DNA from: JAICLL01 sp035252155
GTDB taxonomy: Bacteria; Planctomycetota; Planctomycetia; Pirellulales; JAICIG01
NCBI GenBank assembly: GCA_035252155.1
Contig: DATFDL010000163.1
Location: 1 to 32,444, forward strand
Length of the DNA: 32,444 nucleotides
Direction of reading: 5' to 3'
Shown here in pieces: positions 7,737-14,639 of this stretch (positions are counted from its first letter, which is position 1; each line of letters starts with the position of its first letter). Made by a program: the position numbers and the translations under genes. Below the pieces are notes generated by a model. That model saw nothing but the letters and a program-made list of their open reading frames with translations, had not been told where the DNA came from and did no database searches.

Positions 7737-8171
7737 GTGTCCGCGGATCTGGACTTACCCATGGCCACCGAAACCGCCGCCCCGCCGTTGCCCATCCGCT
7801 CGCTCCATCATGTGGCCCGCGTCACGCGGCGGTTGGAAGAAAGTCGAGCGTTTTATCGCGACGTGCTGGGATTCCAAGAGATCTCCCGGCCGCAGCTCGG
7901 TTTTCCTGGCGCGTGGCTGTTTAACTACGGACTGCAAATCCACTTGATCGTCAATGAGCCGAGCGGCGAAGAGCGCTCCGCAGGCCCTGCCATTGAAACG
8001 CGCGACAACCACCTTGCATTCTTGGTCGAAGATATCGAGGTGGTCGAGTCGCGACTGAAAGGCCATGGTGTGGCCTATCGGGTCAATCTTCAATCGAGTA
8101 CCGGCCTGAAGCAGATTTTCTTTCGCGATCCCGATGGCCACCACGTCGAGATGGGCTGCTATCCAAGATAG
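7737..8171 (+). CDS. VOC-family protein (glyoxalase/bleomycin-resistance/dioxygenase fold)
   Basis: The 144-residue protein has one complete vicinal-oxygen-chelate unit made of paired beta-alpha-beta-beta-beta modules. Family signatures are RSLHHVARVTRRLEESRAFY at about 22-41, the DVLGF turn that follows, NHLAFLVEDIE, and FFRDPDGHHVEMG near the C-terminus. The metal-binding pattern His (LHHV), His (NHLAF) and Glu (HHVEMG) is present, so it probably binds a divalent metal. The substrate is unknown; members range from glyoxalase I to extradiol dioxygenases and resistance proteins. A GTG start at 7737 gives the full frame; ATG 7761 would remove eight residues before the domain and is equally consistent with the fold. 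It is not tightly linked to neighbouring genes. Confidence 0.85.
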   Translation: MSADLDLPMATETAAPPLPIRSLHHVARVTRRLEESRAFYRDVLGFQEISRPQLGFPGAWLFNYGLQIHLIVNEPSGEERSAGPAIETRDNHLAFLVEDIEVVESRLKGHGVAYRVNLQSSTGLKQIFFRDPDGHHVEMGCYPR

Positions 8172-8287
8172 GGGTCAGGATTCGGGGGGTCGGGGGTCGG
8201 GGCTCTGTGCGACCTCCAGCAACCGCGCCGTATCGAATTGGCGCTATGCGAAGCGTCGCGGCACGAAAATTCGGAACCCTGACCCCT
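8170..8287. repeat. Inverted repeat with AGGGGTCAGG arms
   Basis: AGGGGTCAGG (8170-8179) pairs with CCTGACCCCT (8278-8287). The right side carries further direct copies (TGACCCCTGA) and the left side is G-rich. The element begins at the stop codon of the VOC gene and ends before the Shine-Dalgarno sequence of the next gene. It could act as a transcript-end structure as well as a mobile repeat. Confidence 0.6.
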
Positions 8288-8376
8288 GACCCCTGAACCC
8301 TCTCTGGTGGCTTCCGTTCCTGGGGCGGAACGTCTACAATGCGCCGCTTCAAAGCGTTCCCCCCTAAGGAGAGCCG

Positions 8377-9705
8377 ATGCAATCGTATGCCCCTGCGCTT
8401 GCTCGCCAAGACGGCGCCGAACTTCCGCCGCTGGAGCGGTTGGATGACTATACCAGCGATCCCTTTGAGGGCCTGCTCGACAACGGCTCCGCGGCCGACG
8501 TCATCGAGCGCGATTCGCTGCTCGACACGCCAGGCGCGCGGCGGCTCTTTAGCCTGCTGGCCACTGGCCTGCCCAAGTCGCTGTACATGTACCAGTTGCC
8601 GCTCTCGCAAGCGGCCAAGCCCGAAACCGGCGCGCTAGGAAACGACCTGGTGGCGTTTTCGTCGTACAGCTATCTCGGGCTGATCGGTCATCCGCGGCTC
8701 GAACGCGCGGTCAACGAAGCGGTGGCCCGTTACGGCACCTCGACCGGCGGGGCGCGGCTGCTGACCGGCACGCTCGAGCTGCACCTGGAATTGGAAGAAG
8801 AACTGGCCAGGTTTTTGGGGTGCGAGGCGGCCTCGGCGTTCCCCTCGGGCTACGACGCCAACGTGGCTGCCATCAGCTCGCTGTTCGGCCCGCAAGACGT
8901 GGCGGTGGTCGATCATTTCGCCCATCAAAGCATCTGGGCCGGTGTGCGGATGGCTGGCTGCGAAGTGCAGCGTTTTCGCCACAGCGACGTCGACGATCTG
9001 GAGCGGCGGCTGTGGGAGATTCGCGAGGCCGGGGCGCGGCGCATTTTGATCTGCCTCGACTCGGTCTTCAGCATGGACGGCGACATCGCCCCGCTGGAGG
9101 AAATCGTCGCGCTCAAGCGGCGTTACCGCGCGTTCCTGTTGGTCGACGAGGCCCACTCGCTAGGCGCGATCGGCTCCACGGGCCGTGGCATCTGTGAAGC
9201 CCAGGGAATCGATCCGCGCGAGATCGATCTATTGACCGGTTCGCTTTCGAAAGCCGTGCCGTCGTCGGGCGGATTTGTGGCGGGCTCGTTACCGCTGAAG
9301 ATTTATATTCAACATGGCTCGGCCCCTTACATTTTCTCGGGCGCTATGAGCCCGGCCAACGCGGCGGCGGCCCTGGAAGGTTTGCGCATTATTCAAGACG
9401 AGCCGCAGCATGTCGCCCGGCTGCGCGAAAATACGCGGCGGCTGCACGAGGGCTTAGCCGAACTGGGCCTGGCGTCGGGCAATCCCAAGGTGCCGCTCGT
9501 GGCCTTGGTGCTCGGCGACGAGTGGCGCACGTATCGTTGGGCGAAGCGGCTGCTGAACCAAGGCGTGTTTGTTTCGGCCATCACCTACCCGGCCGTCTCG
9601 CCGCGGTTGGCGCGGCTGCGGCTGTGCGCCACCGCCGCCCACCAGCCGGAACATTTCGAGCGGCTGTTTGCGGGATTGGCCGAGTGCCAAGCCGAAGAAG
9701 GCTAA
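8377..9705 (+). CDS. Alpha-oxoamine synthase family PLP enzyme (KBL/BioF/serine palmitoyltransferase-like)
   Basis: The 442-residue protein belongs to the fold-type I PLP enzymes that condense an amino acid with an acyl-CoA and release CO2. AAGGAG lies a few bases upstream of ATG 8377. Diagnostic parts are FSSYSYLGLIGHPRL, YGTSTGGARLLTGTLELH, the cofactor-binding DEAHSLGAIG with Asp257 and His260, and GSLSKAVPSSGGF with the Schiff-base lysine Lys292. The N-terminus carries about 60 extra residues before the conserved domain, compared with BioF or KBL. That extension and the residues around the active site fit serine palmitoyltransferase-like or polyketide-linked members better than biotin synthesis, but the substrate is not decided by the sequence. 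No acyl carrier protein, ketoreductase or biotin gene is adjacent. Confidence 0.88.
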   Translation: MQSYAPALARQDGAELPPLERLDDYTSDPFEGLLDNGSAADVIERDSLLDTPGARRLFSLLATGLPKSLYMYQLPLSQAAKPETGALGNDLVAFSSYSYLGLIGHPRLERAVNEAVARYGTSTGGARLLTGTLELHLELEEELARFLGCEAASAFPSGYDANVAAISSLFGPQDVAVVDHFAHQSIWAGVRMAGCEVQRFRHSDVDDLERRLWEIREAGARRILICLDSVFSMDGDIAPLEEIVALKRRYRAFLLVDEAHSLGAIGSTGRGICEAQGIDPREIDLLTGSLSKAVPSSGGFVAGSLPLKIYIQHGSAPYIFSGAMSPANAAAALEGLRIIQDEPQHVARLRENTRRLHEGLAELGLASGNPKVPLVALVLGDEWRTYRWAKRLLNQGVFVSAITYPAVSPRLARLRLCATAAHQPEHFERLFAGLAECQAEEG

Positions 9706-9842
9706 GCCGCCTCGGGCAGCGCGAATCGCTCCGTCGAAGCTTTTCGCCAGTAACGGATGGCCAACGGGCAAAAACAGAGAAAGGCCAGGCTGAGCCGGCC
9801 GCCCGTAACCACTCCAGACCGCAGCAAAACGATCGATTTCAT
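9702..9842 (-). CDS. Probable 46-residue single-span membrane peptide
   Basis: ATG 9842 on the minus strand is preceded by GGAGG at ideal spacing (five bases before the ATG). The frame encodes 46 residues: a short N-terminus (MKSIVLLRSG), one hydrophobic segment (LSLAFLCFCPLAIRYW) and a basic, then acidic tail. Its stop overlaps the 3' end of the convergent PLP-enzyme gene by four bases. The strong ribosome binding site and the orderly topology argue for a real gene, though short frames in GC-rich DNA are often accidental. I do not recognise a family. Nothing else is evident between 9843 and 10052. Confidence 0.45.
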   Translation of the reverse strand: MKSIVLLRSGVVTGGRLSLAFLCFCPLAIRYWRKASTERFALPEAA

Positions 9843-10052
9843 CGCAACCTCCACTCTGCAAGTGCAAGGGGTTGCAATTTCGGTGGCCTGGCGGACTCGC
9901 GATTCGGCGAGTCCCATAGCTTTGCGTCCCGGTCTCGCGGCCGGTTTGCCTTTGTCGATTTGCTCTACGGGAGCCGTGCCCGAACGGGCGGCGTGAAAAC
10001 TCCCGTAACAGGTATCTAGGTCAAAAAATCGGGGAAGTCAAATCGCTCGTAC

Positions 10053-10130
10053 AACGGAATTCATTCCGTTTCTCGTGCGTAGAACGGAAGTCATTTCGTT
10101 TCAATGACGGAACGGAATGAATTCCGTTCT
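10053..10130. repeat. Three-copy repeat of AACGGAATTCATTCCGTT, last copy inverted
   Basis: The unit AACGGAATTCATTCCGTT is itself nearly palindromic. It occurs at 10053-10070, in a variant at 10083-10100 (AACGGAAGTCATTTCGTT) and in reverse orientation at 10111-10128. The arrangement can fold into alternative hairpins. It lies upstream of the orphan FAD-subunit gene in an otherwise empty spacer. Confidence 0.8.
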
Positions 10131-10215
10131 AGGAAGCCCGTTGACAGTCCTTGGCGCACCGCGTCAAATTGCCTGATCGACCGCCCTTTGGGACTGCTTC
10201 GCGAGTTTTCCAGCC

Positions 10216-11091
10216 TTGAAAGACTTTGAATACGCCGCCGCGGCCAGCGTTGACGAGGCCGTCGGCCTGCTCGCCGACCGCGGGCCACGCGCCAGAATCC
10301 TGGCCGGAGGCACCGATATCCTCGTGCAGTTGCGCGAGGGACTGCGCGAAGCCGACCTGGTGGTCGACATCAAGAAAATACCGGAACTCATGGAACTATC
10401 GTTCCATCCGGAAAAGGGTCTGCGGCTGGGCGCCGGCGTGCCCTGCTACCAGATTTACGGCGATCAGGCGGTGGCGGCGGCCTATCCGGCCCTCGCCGAT
10501 TCTGCCCGCATTATCGGCGGTTGGCAGATCCAAAGCCGAGCCAGCGTCGGGGGCAACTTGTGCAACTCGTCGCCCGCGGGCGATTCAATCCCCTCGTTGA
10601 TAGCCCTGGACGCCGTATGCCAGATCGCCGGGCCGGCTGGACGCCGTAGTTTGCCCGTCGGGCAGTTCTGCACAGCACCGGGCAAGAACGCACTGACCCG
10701 CGGCGAGTTTCTGGTCTCGCTCGAGTTTCCGCCGCCGGCGGTGTACAGCGGCTCGCGTTACCTGCGGTTCATCCCGCGCAACGAGATGGATATTGCCGTG
10801 GTGGGTGTGGGCGCGTGGCTGCGGCGGTCGGCCACCGGCGAGCGGATCGAGTCTGCGCGGCTGGCCGTGGCGGCCGTGGCTCCCACGCCGCTTGCGGCGA
10901 CCGAGGCGGCGGCGTGGCTCGTCGGGAAGCCGGCCACCGCCGAGAACTTTGCCGAGGCCGGCCGCTTGGCCCGCAACATCGCCAAGCCCATCAGCGACAT
11001 GCGCGGGCCGGCGGAGTATCGCGTGCATCTGGTCGGGGTGCTGGTGGAGCGGGCTCTGGCCGATGCGGCCCGACGAGCGAAAGGAGAATAG
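10216..11091 (+). CDS. FAD-binding (medium) subunit of a xanthine dehydrogenase/CO dehydrogenase-type molybdoenzyme
   Basis: The 291-residue protein matches the medium (FAD) subunit of molybdenum hydroxylases. Near the N-terminus is ILAGGTDILVQLREG, the FAD pyrophosphate-binding loop. In the middle is ASVGGNLCNSSPAGDSIP, the second FAD-contacting loop, and the C-terminal part resembles the CO dehydrogenase flavoprotein C-terminal domain. In the complete enzyme this subunit passes electrons from 2Fe-2S clusters to the final acceptor. The start is TTG at 10216, with no clear ribosome binding site, but the N-terminus (MKDFEYAAAASVDEAVGLL) fits the family. The large Mo-cofactor subunit and small iron-sulfur subunit are absent on both sides in this window, so the substrate cannot be inferred. 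It is followed 119 bp later by thiL on the same strand. Confidence 0.85.
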   Translation: MKDFEYAAAASVDEAVGLLADRGPRARILAGGTDILVQLREGLREADLVVDIKKIPELMELSFHPEKGLRLGAGVPCYQIYGDQAVAAAYPALADSARIIGGWQIQSRASVGGNLCNSSPAGDSIPSLIALDAVCQIAGPAGRRSLPVGQFCTAPGKNALTRGEFLVSLEFPPPAVYSGSRYLRFIPRNEMDIAVVGVGAWLRRSATGERIESARLAVAAVAPTPLAATEAAAWLVGKPATAENFAEAGRLARNIAKPISDMRGPAEYRVHLVGVLVERALADAARRAKGE

Positions 11092-11210
11092 GTTCCCTCC
11101 TGCGGTAGCTGACTTCGTGAGACGTCAGGTTGTCGTCGCTCGCGGCCAGAATTCTCACGAATTCTGCTACTCTGCGCGGGTGACTGTTCCGAGGGCTGGC
11201 TTCCGTCAAA

Positions 11211-12155
11211 ATGGCTGAAGGCATGGAGACCGAGTTTCTCGCCTGGCTGCGCGAACGCATCGCCCCACATCGGCGGTTGCAATTAGGCATCGGCGACGAC
11301 GCCGCAGTGGTCGATCTGGTTGCCGGCGGAGCGAAAGGCGACATTCCGGGCTGCGTCGTGACCGTCGATCTGCTGACCGACGGCGTCGATTTTCTGCTTG
11401 CGGAAACTATGCCGCAGCGTGTCGGCCGCAAGGCGCTGGCGGTCAATCTAAGCGACCTGGCCGCCATGGCCGCGCGGCCGTCGGCGGCAGTGATCGCCGT
11501 GGCGCTGCCTCGGACCGGCGCCCTCGATTTGGCCAAGCAACTTTACGAGGGGCTGCTTCCGCTGGCAGAGCGTTACGACGTCGCCCTTGCCGGCGGCGAC
11601 ACCAACACCTGGGATGGGCCGCTGGTGATCAGTGTCACGCTCCTGGGCGAGTTGACCGCCCGTGGTCCGCTGCGGCGAGACGGCGCCCGCCCCGGCGATG
11701 TCATCGTTGTCACCGGCGATTTCGGCGGCAGTATTCTCGGAAAGCACTTTGATTTCGAGCCGCGGGTCAATGAAGCGTTGCAGTTGCACGAGCGGTACGA
11801 GCTGCACGCGGGCATGGACGTCAGCGATGGCCTCTCGCTCGACTTGTCGCGGCTGTGCGAAGCGAGCCGTTGCGGAGCGGCCCTCGATCTCGGCACAGTG
11901 CCCATCGCGGCAACGGCGCGCGAACTGGCCGCTTCTCGCGCCGATGGAATGACTCCGCTGGAGCACGCGCTGTCCGACGGGGAAGATTTTGAATTACTGT
12001 TGGCGATGCCGGCCGACGAGGCACGCCGCGCGATCGCCGAGCAGCCGCTGGGCGTTCCCGTGACGATCATTGGTGAGTTTGTGGAGCAGTCGGGGCTTTG
12101 GCAGCGTCACTCGGGCCGGCTTACGCCGCTGGCCGCGCGAGGATATTTGCACTGA
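11211..12155 (+). CDS. thiL: Thiamine-monophosphate kinase
   Basis: The 314-residue protein has the AIR-synthase/PurM-like fold of ThiL, which phosphorylates thiamine monophosphate to thiamine pyrophosphate with ATP in the cytoplasm, the last step of cofactor synthesis. The metal- and ATP-binding motifs appear in order: LGIGDDAAVVDL around residues 25-36, VTVDLLTDGVDF, VGRKALAVNLSDLAAMAA, ALAGGDTNTWDGPLVISV, GMDVSDGLSLDLSRL, and SDGEDFELLLAMP near the C-terminus. The length is usual for the family. Two in-frame ATG codons, 11211 and 11223, are both plausible; the upstream one is used here. No other thiamine gene is close, so the gene is isolated from its pathway. The convergent protease gene ends 158 bp further on, and nothing clear occupies that gap. 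Confidence 0.93.
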   Translation: MAEGMETEFLAWLRERIAPHRRLQLGIGDDAAVVDLVAGGAKGDIPGCVVTVDLLTDGVDFLLAETMPQRVGRKALAVNLSDLAAMAARPSAAVIAVALPRTGALDLAKQLYEGLLPLAERYDVALAGGDTNTWDGPLVISVTLLGELTARGPLRRDGARPGDVIVVTGDFGGSILGKHFDFEPRVNEALQLHERYELHAGMDVSDGLSLDLSRLCEASRCGAALDLGTVPIAATARELAASRADGMTPLEHALSDGEDFELLLAMPADEARRAIAEQPLGVPVTIIGEFVEQSGLWQRHSGRLTPLAARGYLH

Positions 12156-12313
12156 GCCGCCGGCGCACCGACCCGAAGCGCAATGTGCCAGGTCTTCAGC
12201 AGTGATGGCCCAGCCGAAGTTGGGATCATTGAGGCGCGCCAAGATTCGCGGCTGGCCACAATGGCCGGGACTACCGCCCGGGTGGAGAAACTGCCGGCAA
12301 CTCGTTGCTGGGG

Positions 12314-13717
12314 TCAGTCCTGAAGCTGGAAGAACCCATAGAGTACTTGCGGTTCGTTCTCGCGGATGACGTAGAACTTTAGCGGCTCGAAACTCGCCAG
12401 ATCGCCGCGGTTGAGAATGTAGTTGACGTTGTCGGTGGTGACCGTTTCCCAGATGTGCATGCCCACCAAGATGTCGCCGCGGCGGACGCCTTGCCGCGCG
12501 GCGGGGCTGTCGGGCCGCACGTCACTCACCAGCAGACCGCCGCGATACCGCGCACGGTGCTGCTGCTTGAACTGCTTGCTCGATACCGCCTTGAGTTCCA
12601 GCCCCAAGACATCCCAAGCCGGATCCCCCAGGTCCTCACGTCCGTCGGGCGCCGAGGCCAACACCAGGCTGATTGACAAAGGCTGGCCGTTGCGGCGGAC
12701 TTCGACGGCGATTTTCTCGCCCGGATGGCGGCCCAGCATCGCCCGCTCCAGATCGAGCACGCGCCACACGTGCTGCTTGCCCACGGCCTTGATCACGTCG
12801 CCCGATTGCAGGCCACTCTCGGCCGCGGGGCTTTCGGCATCGACCGTGTCGAGCACGACGCCCTCTTCTCCCTCCGCTAGTGGCCGAGCGACCAGCCCGT
12901 GCCAGGTGTGGTCGATTCGCCGGGCGCTGAGCAGATCGGCCGCGATGCCCACCACCTTGTCGGCAGGAATGGCAAAGCCGATGCCCTGCGCCCCGGCCCG
13001 CACGGCCACGTTCAAACCGATCATTCTGCCTTCGATGTTGAGCAGCGGACCGCCCGAGTTGCCGGGATTGATGCTGGCGTCGGTCTGTATCAGGTCGTCG
13101 TAGTGCTGGGCGTCGCTCACCTGCACCGTGCGATGCAAGGCGCTGATGATGCCGCGAGTCACCGTATGCTCGTAGCCATAGGCGTTGCCGACGGCGATCA
13201 CCGTCTCGCCGGGCATCAGGTCGTTCGAGGTGCCGATCTCGATCACCGGCAGCTTTTCGTCGGCGTCGATCTTGATGATCGCGAGGTCGGTCTTCAGATC
13301 GCGCGAGATCAGGCGGGCAATATAGTTGCCGCGGTCGGCCGTGGTGACGCTGATCTTCTTCACCCCTTCGACCACGTGGTGGTTGGTGATGATGTAGCCG
13401 CGCTCGTCGACGATCACGCCGGTGCCCATGCCGTTGACGCGGCGCGAAGCGTCGGTGCTGCGGTTCTCGGCCGGCAAGGTCTTCTCGCCGTGGATGTTGA
13501 CAATGGCGCCGCGGGCGTGCTCGACGGCCACCACCAACGGGCTGCGGCGAGTATCGAGCTCGCCGCCGCGCGTCGGAGCGGGGCTTCGCAGCCAACAAAC
13601 CATTGCCACGCTGCACACCGCGGCCCGGCCCAGGCCGCACAACAATCGACTGGAGCGAAGACTCATGGAGTTCGTCGGCGCGGGTTGAACGGATCCAAGT
13701 TGTTCGTGTCTGCTCAT
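12314..13717 (-). CDS. HtrA/DegP-type serine protease with two PDZ-like domains
   Basis: The 467-residue protein has an N-terminal hydrophobic signal or anchor (about residues 25-45), a trypsin-like S1C domain (about 60-255) and two PDZ-like domains (about 262-355 and 370-455). The catalytic triad is intact: His114 in ITNHHVV, Asp144 in KTDLAIIKID, and Ser221 in NPGNSGGPL. PDZ signatures include AAESGLQSGDVIKAVG and PAARQGVRRGDILVGM. HtrA proteins degrade or refold damaged proteins in the periplasm. ATG 13666 (residue 18) would place the signal sequence at the very N-terminus and is a good alternative start; neither has a clear ribosome binding site. The gene is divergent from the ECF sigma factor across about 300 bp, so a link to an envelope-stress response is conceivable but not shown. 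Confidence 0.92.
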   Translation of the reverse strand: MSRHEQLGSVQPAPTNSMSLRSSRLLCGLGRAAVCSVAMVCWLRSPAPTRGGELDTRRSPLVVAVEHARGAIVNIHGEKTLPAENRSTDASRRVNGMGTGVIVDERGYIITNHHVVEGVKKISVTTADRGNYIARLISRDLKTDLAIIKIDADEKLPVIEIGTSNDLMPGETVIAVGNAYGYEHTVTRGIISALHRTVQVSDAQHYDDLIQTDASINPGNSGGPLLNIEGRMIGLNVAVRAGAQGIGFAIPADKVVGIAADLLSARRIDHTWHGLVARPLAEGEEGVVLDTVDAESPAAESGLQSGDVIKAVGKQHVWRVLDLERAMLGRHPGEKIAVEVRRNGQPLSISLVLASAPDGREDLGDPAWDVLGLELKAVSSKQFKQQHRARYRGGLLVSDVRPDSPAARQGVRRGDILVGMHIWETVTTDNVNYILNRGDLASFEPLKFYVIRENEPQVLYGFFQLQD

Positions 13718-13941
13718 CCAAAGCGAATCGCCCTAGACAGCGGCGGCACGGCAACTTGCGTTGTCATCGGCCCAGGTGGAGGGGGGGCTTAAAATCCGGT
13801 CGAACCGCCGGTATAGGATGCCCAGATTGTCGCACAAAGTCGCACGACGCAGGGTGGGTGGTTTGGCGAGAGTTTTTAGGCGGTGAGCCAAGGTCGGTCG
13901 TGCATCTCGATTTCCTCAAGATGCGCAAGATGGGAAAGCGC

Positions 13942-13970
13942 TTGCGGCGGCTATGGCCTCTCCTGATAAT
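13942..13970 (+). promoter_or_regulatory. Putative housekeeping-type promoter of the ECF sigma gene
   Basis: TTGCGG (13942-13947) and GATAAT (13965-13970) are separated by 17 bp, the preferred sigma-70 spacing. The site ends 43 bp before GTG 14014. It supports that start over the in-frame ATGs at 13921 and 13930, which would lie upstream of or inside the promoter. Confidence 0.35.
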
Positions 13971-14013
13971 TAGCGACTTGCGTCCGGTTTCGACGCCTCA
14001 TTTCCTGATTTTC

Positions 14014-14577
14014 GTGCATACCACTCCCGCCAGCTTATTGAAGCGACTTAAGCAGCCGGAAGCAGACCGCGACTGGCAGCGATTTGTCGACCTATACACG
14101 CCGCTCTTCTTCTACTGGGCCAGGCAAGCTGGGCTGCGGCCGCCTGACGACGCCGACCTGGTACAGGAAGTCTTTCTGATACTGGTGAAAAAACTGCCGG
14201 AGTTCGATTACGACCGGCGAAAAAGCTTTCGCGGCTGGCTGCGCACGTTGATGACCAACCGGCTCCGCGACCACTGGCGACGGGCAAAAGTGCCTGAAGC
14301 CGCCGGCGCGGAGAACCTGCTGGCCGAGCTAGCCTCCCGCGACATCGCCGACGTCGATGAGCAAGAGCATCGGCGGTATCTGCTGGCACGCGCGGCCCAA
14401 ATCGTGCGCCCAGAGTTCCAAGAGTCCACCTGGCAAGCCTGTTGGCGGTTCGCGTTCGAGGGGGTCGCGGCGGCCGAAGTGGCCCGCGACTTGGGCATGA
14501 CCGAGAACGCGGTGTACATCGCAAAAGGTCGAGTGCTGAAGCGGTTGCGCGCCGAACTGGAGGGCTTGCTGGATTAG
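14014..14577 (+). CDS. ECF-type RNA polymerase sigma factor
   Basis: GTG 14014 gives 187 residues starting MHTTPASLLKRLKQ, a beginning typical of planctomycete ECF sigma factors. Region 2 covers about residues 15-85: FVDLYTPLFFYWARQAGL, DADLVQEVFLILVKKLPEF and SFRGWLRTLMTNRLRDHWRR. Region 4 covers about 125-185, with AAEVARDLGMTENAVYIAKG as its helix-turn-helix. There is no region 1 or full region 3, as expected for the class. The next gene is a transmembrane kinase with a zinc-type anti-sigma motif, an arrangement known from planctomycete ECF-kinase pairs. The stop is followed by a spacer of only 62 bp that contains a second promoter-like motif, so the sigma factor may activate the kinase gene. 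An in-frame upstream ATG at 13921 is possible but less likely. Confidence 0.88.
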   Translation: MHTTPASLLKRLKQPEADRDWQRFVDLYTPLFFYWARQAGLRPPDDADLVQEVFLILVKKLPEFDYDRRKSFRGWLRTLMTNRLRDHWRRAKVPEAAGAENLLAELASRDIADVDEQEHRRYLLARAAQIVRPEFQESTWQACWRFAFEGVAAAEVARDLGMTENAVYIAKGRVLKRLRAELEGLLD

Positions 14578-14578
14578 C

Positions 14579-14619
14579 TGAAAGGTCTCGCCGCGCTCGA
14601 ACGTACTTGCTTTAGGACC
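14579..14619 (+). promoter_or_regulatory. Putative ECF-dependent promoter, copy 1 (kinase gene)
   Basis: GAAAGG (14580-14585) and CGTACT (14602-14607) are 16 bp apart, typical of ECF -35 and -10 elements. The 41-bp block agrees at 32 positions with 17332-17372, upstream of the giant surface-protein gene. It starts one base after the sigma factor's stop and ends 20 bp before the kinase GTG. Assignment to the adjacent sigma factor is inferred from proximity and shared sequence. Confidence 0.5.
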
Positions 14620-14639
14620 GTACATGGAGAGTTTGTCTC

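Noticed and set aside
12156..12313. Small minus-strand frame between thiL and the protease gene
   Set aside because: It overlaps the end of thiL, lacks a ribosome binding site and shows no protein-like pattern.
12636..13754. Minus-strand open frame of 372 codons overlapping the HtrA-type gene in another frame
   Set aside because: Extremely Arg-rich, low-complexity translation; the protease frame contains the intact catalytic triad.
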